Both the position numbers and the translations under genes were made by a program. Source: Osmia lignaria lignaria (taxonomy: Eukaryota; Arthropoda; Insecta; Hymenoptera; Megachilidae). Taken from it: 64,000 bases of DNA. The stretch is taken from NCBI RefSeq assembly GCF_051020975.1, contig NW_027478158.1:12834001-12898000 (forward strand), written 5' to 3'. Every line of letters starts with the position of its first letter. Positions within the stretch are counted from its first letter, which is position 1. Below, one piece after another: positions 35,097-46,700 of the stretch. The notes under the pieces are model-generated. The model was given only the letters and a program-made list of their open reading frames with translations. It did no database searches and had not been told where the DNA came from.

Positions 35097-36384
35097 AGGT
35101 CTCTTAACATTTTGCCATAGCTCGCTTCGTTTCCGAGATATTTGCAGATTCAGCTCAAAGGAACTGGCCTGACGGACATATTTCGAGATATTTCTTCTTC
35201 TTGTTGTTCTTCTTCTGCGCAGCTAAGCTGGAAGTGGCATTTGCAGCTCGCACTAGTGCAGAGATATCTCAAAGAAAGGGGCCACGGTGTTTCTGTATCT
35301 CTATTATGTTGGTGCGGCTTCGGAACTTTTAAATATCTTGATATATCTCGAGAACTACTCATCTGATCAGAAAATATCACAGAAGATAAAAAGTAGGAAA
35401 CTTACTTCTCTACAAAAAAGGTCTCTTAACATTTTGCCATAGCTCGCTTCGTTTCCGAGATATTTGCAGATTTATCTCAAGGTAAGGGGCCTGACGGACA
35501 TATTTCGAGATATTTCTTCTTCTTGTTGTTCTTCTTCTGCACAGCTAAGCTGGAAGTGGCATTTCTAGCTCGCAATAGTGCATAGTTATCTGAAAGAAAG
35601 GGGCCACGGTGTTTCTGTATCTCTATTATGTTGGTGCGGCTTCGGAACTTTTAAATATCTTGATATATCTCGAGAACTACGCATCTGATCAAAAAATATC
35701 ATAGAACATAAAAAGTAGGAAACTCAATTCTCTACAAAAAAGGTCTCTTAACATTTTGCAATAGCTCGCTTCGTTTCCGAGATATTTGCAGATTTATCTC
35801 AAGGGAAGGTGCCTGACGGACATATTTCGAGATATTTCTTCTTCTTGTTGTTCTTGTTCTGCACAGCTAAGCTGGAAGTGGCATTTGCGGCTCGCACTAG
35901 TGCAGAGTTATCTCAAAGAAAGGGGCCACGGTGTTTCTGTATCTCTATTATGTTGGTGCGGCTTCGGAACTTTTAAATATCTCGATATATCTCGAAAACT
36001 ACGCTTCTGATCAAAAAATATCATAGAACATAAATTGTAGGAAACATAATTCTCTACAAAAAACGTCTCTTAACATTTTGCCATAGCTCGCTTCGTTTCC
36101 GAGATATTTGCAGATTCAGCTCAAAGGAACTGGCCTGACGGACATATTTCGAGATATTCCTTCTTCTTGTTGTTCTTCCTCTGCACAGCTAAGCTGGAAG
36201 TGGCATTTGCAGCTCGCAATAGTGCAGAGTTATCTCAAAGAACGGGGCCACGGTGTTTCTGTATCCCTATTATGTTGGTGCGGCTTCGGAACTTTTAAAT
36301 ATCTTGATATATCTCGAGAACTACGCTTCTGATCAAAAAATATCATAGAACATAAATTGTAGGAAACTTAATTCTCTACAAAAA
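35097..36384 (+). repeat. block D, unit 1 (4 monomers, 1288 bp)
   Basis: Order: QIQ monomer with ctgcgcagc, gagatatctc and actactcatctgatcag; a monomer with catttctagctc and gtgcatag; a monomer with gggaaggtgcc and cttgttctgc; and a QIQ monomer with gatattccttc. The second and third of these are found elsewhere only in unit 4, so units 1 and 4 form a short type. Confidence 0.88.
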
Positions 36385-38960
36385 ACGTCTCTTAACATTT
36401 TGCCATAGCTCGCTTCGTTTCCGAGATATTTGCAGATTCAGCTCAAAGGAACTGGCCTGACGGACATATTTCGAGATATTTCTTCTTCTTGTTGTTCTTC
36501 TTCTGCGCAGCTAAGCTGGAAGTGGCATTTGCAGCTCGCACTAGTGCAGAGATATCTCAAAGAAAGGGGCCACGGTGTTTCTGTATCTCTATTATGTTGG
36601 TGCGGCTTCGGAACTTTTAAATATCTTGATATATCTCGAGAACTACTCATCTGATCAGAAAATATCACAGAAGATAAAAAGTAGGAAACTTACTTCTCTA
36701 CAAAAAAGGTCTCTTAACATTTTGCCATAGCTCGCTTCGTTTCCGAGATATTTGCAGATTTATCTCAAGGTAAGGGGCCTGACGGACATATTTCGAGATA
36801 TTTCTTCTTCTTGTTGTTCTTGTTCTGCACAGCTAAGCTGGAAGTGGCATTTGCGGCTCGCACTAGTGCAGAGTTATCTCAAAGAAAGGGGCCACGGTGT
36901 TTCTGTATCTCTATTATGTTGGTGCGGCTTCGGAACTTTTAAATATCTCGATATATCTCGAAAACTACGCTTCTGATCAAAAAATATCATAGAACATAAA
37001 TTGTAGGAAACATAATTCTCTACAAAAAACGTCTCTTAACATTTTGCCATAGCTCGCTTCGTTTCCGAGATATTTGCAGATTCAGCTCAAAGGAACTGGC
37101 CTGACGGACATATTTCGAGATATTTCTTCTTCTTGTTGTTCTTGTTCTGCACAGCTAAGCTGGAAGTGGCATTTGCGGCTCGCACTAGTGCAGAGTTATC
37201 TCAAAGAAAGGGGCCACGGTGTTTCTGTATCTCTATTATGTTGGTGCGGCTTCGGAACTTTTAAATATCTCGATATATCTCGAAAACTACGCTTCTGATC
37301 AAAAAATATCATAGAACATAAATTGTAGGAAACATAATTCTCTACAAAAAACGTCTCTTAACATTTTGCCATAGCTCGCTTCGTTTCCGAGATATTTGCA
37401 GATTCAGCTCAAAGGAACTGGCCTGACGGACATATTTCGAGATATTCCTTCTTCTTGTTGTTCTTCCTCTGCACAGCTAAGCTGGAAGTGGCATTTGCAG
37501 CTCGCAATAGTGCAGAGTTATCTCAAAGAAAGGGGCCACGGTGTTTCTGTATCTCTATTATGTTGGTGCGGCTTCGGAACTTTTAAATATCTTGGTATAT
37601 CTCGAGAACTACGCATCTGATCAAAAAATATCATAGAACATAAATTGTAGGAAACGTCATTCTCTACAAAAAAGGTCTCTTAACATTTTGCCATAGCTCG
37701 CTTCGTTTCCGAGATATTTGCAGATATATCTCAAGGGAAGGGGCCTGACGGACATATTTCGAGATATTTCTTCTTCTTGTTGTTCTTCTTCTGCACAGCT
37801 AAGCTGAAAGTGGCATTTGCAGCTCGCAATAGTGCAGAGTTATCTCAAAGAAAGGGGCCACGGTGTTTCTGTATCTCTATTATGTTGGTGCGGCTTCGGA
37901 ACTTTTAAATATCTTGATATATCTCGAGAACTACGCATCTGATCAAAAAATATCATAGAACATAAAAGGTAGGAAACTTAATTCTCTACAAAAAAGGTCG
38001 CTTAACATTTTGCCATAGCTCGCTTCGTTTCCGAGATATTTGCATATTTATCTCAAGGGAAGGGGCCTGACGGACATATTTCGAGATATTTCTTCTTCTT
38101 GTTGTTCTTCTTCTGCACAGCTAAGCTGGAAGTGGCATTTGCGGCTCGCACTAGTGCAGAGTTATCTCAAAGAACGGGGCCACGGTGTTTCTGTATCCCT
38201 ATTATGTTGGTGCGGCTTCGGAACTTTTAAATATCTTGATATATCTCGAGAACTACGCTTCTGATCAAAAAATATCATAGAACATAAATTGTAGGAAACA
38301 TAATTCTCTACAAAAAACGTCTCTTAACATTTTGCCATAGCTCGCTTCGTTTCCGAGATATTTGCAGATTCAGCTCAAAGGAACTGGCCTGACGGACATA
38401 TTTCGAGATATTTCTTCTTCTTGTTGTTCTTGTTCTGCACAGCTAAGCTGGAAGTGGCATTTGCGGCTCGCACTAGTGCAGAGTTATCTCAAAGAAAGGG
38501 GCCACGGTGTTTCTGTATCTCTATTATGTTGGTGCGGCTTCGGAACTTTTAAATATCTCGATATATCTCGAAAACTACGCTTCTGATCAAAAAATATCAT
38601 AGAACATAAATTGTAGGAAACATAATTCTCTACAAAAAACGTCTCTTAACATTTTGCCATAGCTCGCTTCGTTTCCGAGATATTTGCAGATTCAGCTCAA
38701 AGGAACTGGCCTGACGGACATATTTCGAGATATTCCTTCTTCTTGTTGTTCTTCCTCTGCACAGCTAAGCTGGAAGTGGCATTTGCAGCTCGCAATAGTG
38801 CAGAGTTATCTCAAAGAACGGGGCCACGGTGTTTCTGTATCCCTATTATGTTGGTGCGGCTTCGGAACTTTTAAATATCTTGATATATCTCGAGAACTAC
38901 GCTTCTGATCAAAAAATATCATAGAACATAAATTGTAGGAAACTTAATTCTCTACAAAAA
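36385..38960 (+). repeat. block D, unit 2 (8 monomers, 2576 bp)
   Basis: The longest form. Order: actactcatc QIQ monomer; caaggtaaggg monomer with cttgttctgc; QIQ with cttgttctgc; QIQ with gatattccttc and atcttggtatatc (37591); monomer with gctgaaagtgg (37801); gcatatttatc monomer with aacggggcc; QIQ with cttgttctgc; QIQ with gatattccttc and aacggggcc. Five of the eight monomers are QIQ-type, the highest density in the window. Confidence 0.9.
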
Positions 38961-40892
38961 ACGTCTCTTAACATTTTGCCATAGCTCGCTTCGTTTCCGA
39001 GATATTTGCAGATTCAGCTCAAAGGAACTGGCCTGACGGACATATTTCGAGATATTTCTTCTTCTTGTTGTTCTTCTTCTGCGCAGCTAAGCTGGAAGTG
39101 GCATTTGCAGCTCGCACTAGTGCAGAGATATCTCAAAGAAAGGGGCCACGGTGTTTCTGTATCTCTATTATGTTGGTGCGGCTTCGGAACTTTTAAATAT
39201 CTTGATATATCTCGAGAACTACTCATCTGATCAGAAAATATCACAGAAGATAAAAAGTAGGAAACTTACTTCTCTACAAAAAAGGTCTCTTAACATTTTG
39301 CCATAGCTCGCTTCGTTTCCGAGATATTTGCAGATTTATCTCAAGGTAAGGGGCCTGACGGACATATTTCGAGATATTTCTTCTTCTTGTTGTTCTTGTT
39401 CTGCACAGCTAAGCTGGAAGTGGCATTTGCGGCTCGCACTAGTGCAGAGTTATCTCAAAGAAAGGGGCCACGGTGTTTCTGTATCTCTATTATGTTGGTG
39501 CGGCTTCGGAACTTTTAAATATCTCGATATATCTCGAAAACTACGCTTCTGATCAAAAAATATCATAGAACATAAATTGTAGGAAACATAATTCTCTACA
39601 AAAAACGTCTCTTAACATTTTGCCATAGCTCGCTTCGTTTCCGAGATATTTGCAGATTCAGCTCAAAGGAACTGGCCTGACGGACATATTTCGAGATATT
39701 TCTTCTTCTTGTTGTTCTTGTTCTGCACAGCTAAGCTGGAAGTGGCATTTGCGGCTCGCACTAGTGCAGAGTTATCTCAAAGAAAGGGGCCACGGTGTTT
39801 CTGTATCTCTATTATGTTGGTGCGGCTTCGGAACTTTTAAATATCTCGATATATCTCGAAAACTACGCTTCTGATCAAAAAATATCATAGAACATAAATT
39901 GTAGGAAACATAATTCTCTACAAAAAACGTCTCTTAACATTTTGCCATAGCTCGCTTCGTTTCCGAGATATTTGCAGATTCAGCTCAAAGGAACTGGCCT
40001 GACGGACATATTTCGAGATATTCCTTCTTCTTGTTGTTCTTCCTCTGCACAGCTAAGCTGGAAGTGGCATTTGCAGCTCGCAATAGTGCAGAGTTATCTC
40101 AAAGAAAGGGGCCACGGTGTTTCTGTATCTCTATTATGTTGGTGCGGCTTCGGAACTTTTAAATATCTTGGTATATCTCGAGAACTACGCATCTGATCAA
40201 AAAATATCATAGAACATAAATTGTAGGAAACGTCATTCTCTACAAAAAAGGTCTCTTAACATTTTGCCATAGCTCGCTTCGTTTCCGAGATATTTGCAGA
40301 TATATCTCAAGGGAAGGGGCCTGACGGACATATTTCGAGATATTTCTTCTTCTTGTTGTTCTTCTTCTGCACAGCTAAGCTGAAAGTGGCATTTGCAGCT
40401 CGCAATAGTGCAGAGTTATCTCAAAGAAAGGGGCCACGGTGTTTCTGTATCTCTATTATGTTGGTGCGGCTTCGGAACTTTTAAATATCTTGATATATCT
40501 CGAGAACTACGCATCTGATCAAAAAATATCATAGAACATAAAAGGTAGGAAACTTAATTCTCTACAAAAAAGGTCGCTTAACATTTTGCCATAGCTCGCT
40601 TCGTTTCCGAGATATTTGCATATTTATCTCAAGGGAAGGGGCCTGACGGACATATTTCGAGATATTTCTTCTTCTTGTTGTTCTTCTTCTGCACAGCTAA
40701 GCTGGAAGTGGCATTTGCGGCTCGCACTAGTGCAGAGTTATCTCAAAGAACGGGGCCACGGTGTTTCTGTATCCCTATTATGTTGGTGCGGCTTCGGAAC
40801 TTTTAAATATCTTGATATATCTCGAGAACTACGCTTCTGATCAAAAAATATCATAGAACATAAATTGTAGGAAACTTAATTCTCTACAAAAA
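38961..40892 (+). repeat. block D, unit 3 (6 monomers, 1932 bp)
   Basis: Repeats the first six monomers of unit 2 at +2576, including atcttggtatatc at 40167 and gctgaaagtgg at 40377, then lacks the last two QIQ monomers. The linker of the sixth monomer changes from the aaacataatt form of unit 2 to aaacttaatt, the form that in unit 2 precedes the next unit, which places the deletion breakpoint inside the tail or linker near 40840-40890. Confidence 0.9.
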
Positions 40893-42503
40893 ACGTCTCT
40901 TAACATTTTGCCATAGCTCGCTTCGTTTCCGAGATATTTGCAGATTCAGCTCAAAGGAACTGGCCTGACGGACATATTTCGAGATATTTCTTCTTCTTGT
41001 TGTTCTTCTTCTGCGCAGCTAAGCTGGAAGTGGCATTTGCAGCTCGCACTAGTGCAGAGATATCTCAAAGAAAGGGGCCACGGTGTTTCTGTATCTCTAT
41101 TATGTTGGTGCGGCTTCGGAACTTTTAAATATCTTGATATATCTCGAGAACTACTCATCTGATCAGAAAATATTCACAGAAGATAAAAAGTAGGAAACTT
41201 ACTTCTCTACAAAAAAGGTCTCTTAACATTTTGCCATAGCTCGCTTCGTTTCCGAGATATTTGCAGATTTATCTCAAGGTAAGGGGCCTGACGGACATAT
41301 TTCGAGATATTTCTTCTTCTTGTTGTTCTTCTTCTGCACAGCTAAGCTGGAAGTGGCATTTCTAGCTCGCAATAGTGCATAGTTATCTGAAAGAAAGGGG
41401 CCACGGTGTTTCTGTATCTCTATTATGTTGGTGCGGCTTCGGAACTTTTAAATATCTTGATATATCTCGAGAACTACGCATCTGATCAAAAAATATCATA
41501 GAACATAAAAAGTAGGAAACTCAATTCTCTACAAAAAAGGTCTCTTAACATTTTGCAATAGCTCGCTTCGTTTCCGAGATATTTGCAGATTTATCTCAAG
41601 GGAAGGTGCCTGACGGACATATTTCGAGATATTTCTTCTTCTTGTTGTTCTTGTTCTGCACAGCTAAGCTGGAAGTGGCATTTGCGGCTCGCACTAGTGC
41701 AGAGTTATCTCAAAGAAAGGGGCCACGGTGTTTCTGTATCTCTATTATGTTGGTGCGGCTTCGGAACTTTTAAATATCTCGATATATCTCGAAAACTACG
41801 CTTCTGATCAAAAAATATCATAGAACATAAATTGTAGGAAACATAATTCTCTACAAAAAACGTCTCTTAACATTTTGCCATAGCTCGCTTCGTTTCCGAG
41901 ATATTTGCAGATTCAGCTCAAAGGAACTGGCCTGACGGACATATTTCGAGATATTTCTTCTTCTTGTTGTTCTTGTTCTGCACAGCTAAGCTGGAAGTGG
42001 CATTTGCGGCTCGCACTAGTGCAGAGTTATCTCAAAGAAAGGGGCCACGGTGTTTCTGTATCTCTATTATGTTGGTGCGGCTTCGGAACTTTTAAATATC
42101 TCGCTATATCTCGAAAACTACGCTTCTGATCAAAAAATATCATAGAACATAAATTGTAGGAAACATAATTCTCTACAAAAAACGTCTCTTAACATTTTGC
42201 CATAGCTCGCTTCGTTTCCGAGATATTTGCAGATTCAGCTCAAAGGAACTGGCCTGACGGACATATTTCGAGATATTCCTTCTTCTTGTTGTTCTTCCTC
42301 TGCACAGCTATGCTGGAAGTGGCATTTGCAGCTCGCAATAGTGCAGAGTTATCTCAAAGAACGGGGCCACGGTGTTTCTGTATCCCTATTATGTTGGTGC
42401 GGCTTCGGAACTTTTAAATATCTTGATATATCTCGAGAACTACGCTTCTGATCAAAAAATATCATAGAACATAAATTGTAGGAAACTTAATTCTCTACAA
42501 AAA
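40893..42503 (+). repeat. block D, unit 4 (5 monomers, 1611 bp)
   Basis: Has the short-type order of unit 1 (actactcatc QIQ, catttctagctc, gggaaggtgcc) with one extra cttgttctgc QIQ monomer before the gatattccttc QIQ monomer. It carries a one-base insertion (aatattcacag near 41173) that is not in the other four copies of that monomer, so the insertion arose after the unit was duplicated. Private changes ctcgctatatc (near 42100) and agctatgctgg (near 42308) are also seen. Confidence 0.9.
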
Positions 42504-43791
42504 ACGTCTCTTAACATTTTGCCATAGCTCGCTTCGTTTCCGAGATATTTGCAGATTCAGCTCAAAGGAACTGGCCTGACGGACATATTTCGAGATATTT
42601 CTTCTTCTTGTTGTTCTTCTTCTGCGCAGCTAAGCTGGAAGTGGCATTTGCAGCTCGCACTAGTGCAGAGATATCTCAAAGAAAGGGGCCACGGTGTTTC
42701 TGTATCTCTATTATGTTGGTGCGGCTTCGGAACTTTTAAATATCTTGATATATCTCGAGAACTACTCATCTGATCAGAAAATATCACAGAAGATAAAAAG
42801 TAGGAAACTTACTTCTCTACAAAAAAGGTCTCTTAACATTTTGCCATAGCTCGCTTCGTTTCCGAGATATTTGCAGATTTATCTCAAGGTAAGGGGCCTG
42901 ACGGACATATTTCGAGATATTTCTTCTTCTTGTTGTTCTTGTTCTGCACAGCTAAGCTGGAAGTGGCATTTGCGGCTCGCACTAGTGCAGAGTTATCTCA
43001 AAGAAAGGGGCCACGGTGTTTCTGTATCTCTATTATGTTGGTGCGGCTTCGGAACTTTTAAATATCTCGATATATCTCGAAAACTACGCTTCTGATCAAA
43101 AAATATCATAGAACATAAATTGTAGGAAACATAATTCTCTACAAAAAACGTCTCTTAACATTTTGCCATAGCTCGCTTCGTTTCCGAGATATTTGCAGAT
43201 TCAGCTCAAAGGAACTGGCCTGACGGACATATTTCGAGATATTTCTTCTTCTTGTTGTTCTTGTTCTGCACAGCTAAGCTGGAAGTGGCATTTGCGGCTC
43301 GCACTAGTGCAGAGTTATCTCAAAGAAAGGGGCCACGGTGTTTCTGTATCTCTATTATGTTGGTGCGGCTTCGGAACTTTTAAATATCTCGATATATCTC
43401 GAAAACTACGCTTCTGATCAAAAAATATCATAGAACATAAATTGTAGGAAACATAATTCTCTACAAAAAACGTCTCTTAACATTTTGCCATAGCTCGCTT
43501 CGTTTCCGAGATATTTGCAGATTCAGCTCAAAGGAACTGGCCTGACGGACATATTTCGAGATATTCCTTCTTCTTGTTGTTCTTCCTCTGCACAGCTAAG
43601 CTGGAAGTGGCATTTGCAGCTCGCAATAGTGCAGAGTTATCTCAAAGAAAGGGGCCACGGTGTTTCTGTATCTCTATTATGTTGGTGCGGCTTCGGAACT
43701 TTTAAATATCTTGGTATATCTCGAGAACTACGCATCTGATCAAAAAATATCATAGAACATAAATTGTAGGAAACGTCATTCTCTACAAAAA
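42504..43791 (+). repeat. block D, unit 5, partial (4 monomers)
   Basis: Matches the first four monomers of units 2 and 3, ending with atcttggtatatc near 43710 and the gaaacgtcattc linker. The gctgaaagtgg monomer that should follow is replaced by a cggctcgcact copy with gtgcacagtt, and HOR order stops. Confidence 0.88.
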
Positions 43792-46700
43792 AGGTCTCTT
43801 AACATTTTGCCATAGCTCGCTTCGTTTCCGAGATATTTGCAGATATATCTCAAGGGAAGGGGCCTGACGGACATATTTCGAGATATTTCTTCTTCTTGTT
43901 GTTCTTCTTCTGCACAGCTAAGCTGGAAGTGGCATTTGCGGCTCGCACTAGTGCACAGTTATCTCAAAGAAAGGGGCCACGGTGTTTCTGTATCTCTATT
44001 ATGTTGGTGCGGCTTCGGAACTTTTAAGTATCTCGATATATCTCGAGAACTACGCATCTGATCAAAAAATATCATAGAACATAAAATGTAGGAAACTTAA
44101 TTCTCTACAAAAAAGGTCTCTTAACATTTTGCCATAGCTCGCTTCGTTTCCGAGATATTTGCAGATTTATCTCAAGGGGAGGGGCCTGACGGACATATTT
44201 CGAGATATTTCTTCTTCTCGTTGTTCTTCTTCTGCACAGCTAAGCTGTAAGTGGCATTTGCGGCTCGCGCTAGTGCAGAGTTATCTCAAAGAAAGGGGCC
44301 ACGGTGTTTCTGTATCTCTATTATGTTGGTGCGGCTTCGGAACTTTTAAATATCTTGATATATCTCGAGAACTACGCATCTGATCAAAAAATATCATAGA
44401 AGATAAAAAGTAGGAAACTTAATTCTCTACAAAAAAGGTCTCTTAACATTTCGCCATAGCTCGCTTCGTTTCCGAGATATTTGCAGATTTATCTCAAGGG
44501 AAAGGGCCTGTCGGACATATTTCGAGATATTTCTTCTTCTTGTTGTTCTTCTTCTGCACAGCTAAGCTGGAAGTGGCATTTGCGGCTCGCACTAGTGCAG
44601 AGTTATCTCAAAGAAAGGGGCCACGGTGTTTCTGTATCTCTATTATGTTCGTGCGGCTTCGGAACTTTTAAATATCTTGATATATCTCGAGAACTACGCA
44701 TCTGATCAAAAAATATCATACAACCTAAAACGTAGGAAACTTAATTCTCTACAAAAAAGGTCTCTTAACATTTTGCCATAGCTCGCTTCGTTTCCGAGAT
44801 ATTTGCAGATTTATCTCAAGGGAAGGGGCCTGACGGACATATTTCGAGATATTTCTTCTTCTTGTTGTTCTTCTTCTGCACAGCTAAACTGGAAGTGGCA
44901 TTTCCAGCTCGCAGTAGTGCCGAGTTATCTCAAAGAAAGGGGCCACGGTGTTTCTGTATCTCTATTATGTTGGTGCGGCTTCGGAACTTTTAAATATCTT
45001 GATATATCTCGAGAACTACGCATCTGATCAAAGAATATCATAGAACATAAAAAGTAGAAAACTTAATTCTCTACAAAAAAGGTCTCTGAACATTTTGCCA
45101 TAGCTCGCTTCGTTTCCGAGATATATGCAGATTTATCTCAAGGGAAGGGGCCTGACGGACATATTTCGAGATATTTCTTCTTCTTGTTGTTCTTCTTCTG
45201 CATAGCTAAGCTGGAAGTGGCATTTGCAGCTCGCAATAGTGCAGAGTTATCTCAAAGAAAGGGGCCACGGTGTTTCTGTATCTCTATTATGTTGGTGCGG
45301 CTTCGGAACTTTTAAATATCTTGATATATCTCGAGAACTACGCATCTGATCAAATAATATCATAGAACATAAAAAGTAGGAAACTTAATTCTCCACAAAT
45401 AAGGTCTCTTAACATTTTGCCATAGCTCGCTTCGTTTCCGAGATATTTGCAGATTTATCTCAAGGGAAGGGGCCTGACGGACATATTTCGAGATATTTCT
45501 TCTTCTTGTTGTTCTTCTTCTGCACAGCTAAACTGGAAGTGGCATTTCCAGCTCGCAATAGTGCAGAGTTATCTGAAAGAAAGGGCCCACGGTGTTTCTG
45601 TATCTCTATTATGTTGGTGCGGCTTCGGAACTTTTAAATATCTTGATATATCTCGAAAACTACGCTTCTGATCAAAAAATATCATAGAACATAAATTGTA
45701 GGAAACATAATTCTCTACAAAAAAGGTCTCTTAACATTTTGCCATAGCTCGCTTCGCTTCCGAGATATATGCAGATTTATCTCAAGGGAAGGGGCCTGAC
45801 GGACATATTTCGAGATATTTCTTCTTCTTGTTGTTCTTCTTCTGCACAACTAAACTGGAAGTGGCATTTCCAGCTCGCAATAGCGCAGAGTTATCTCAAA
45901 GAAAGGGGCCACGGTGTTTCTGTACCTCTATTATGTTGGTGCGGCTTCGGAACTTTTAAATATCTTGATATATCTCGAGAACTACGCATCTGTTCAAAAA
46001 ATATCATAGAACATAAAAAGTAGGAAACTTAATTCTCTACAAATAAGGTCTCTTAACATTTTGCCATAGCTCGCTTCGTTTCCGAGATATTTGCAGATTT
46101 ATCTCCAGGGAAGGGGCCTGACGGACATTTTTCGAGATATTTCTCCTTCTTGTTGTTCTTCTTCTGCACAGCTAAGCTGGAAGTGGCATTTGCAGCTCGC
46201 AATAGTGCAGAGTTATCTCGAAGAAAGGGGCCACGGTGTTTCTGTATCTCTATTATGTTGGTGCGGATTCGGAACTTTTAAATATCTTGATATATCTCGA
46301 GAACTACGCATCTGATCAAAAAATATCATAGAACATAAAAAGTAGGAAACTTAATTCTCTACAAAAAAGGTCTCTTAACATTTTGCCATAGCTCGCTTCG
46401 TTTCCAAGATACTTGCAGATTTATCTCAAGGGAAGGGGCCTGACGGACATATTTCGAGATATTTCTTCTTCTTGTTGTTCTTCTTCTGCATAGCTAAGCT
46501 GGAAGTGGCATTTGCAGCTCGCAATAGTGCAGAGTTATCTCAAAGAAAGGGGCCACGGTGTTTCTGTATCTCTATTATGTTGGTGCGGCTTCGGAACTTT
46601 TAAATATCTTGATATATCTCGAGAGCTACGCATCCGATCAAAAAATATCATAGAACATAAAAAGTAGGACACTTAATTCTCTACAAATAAGGTCTCTTAA

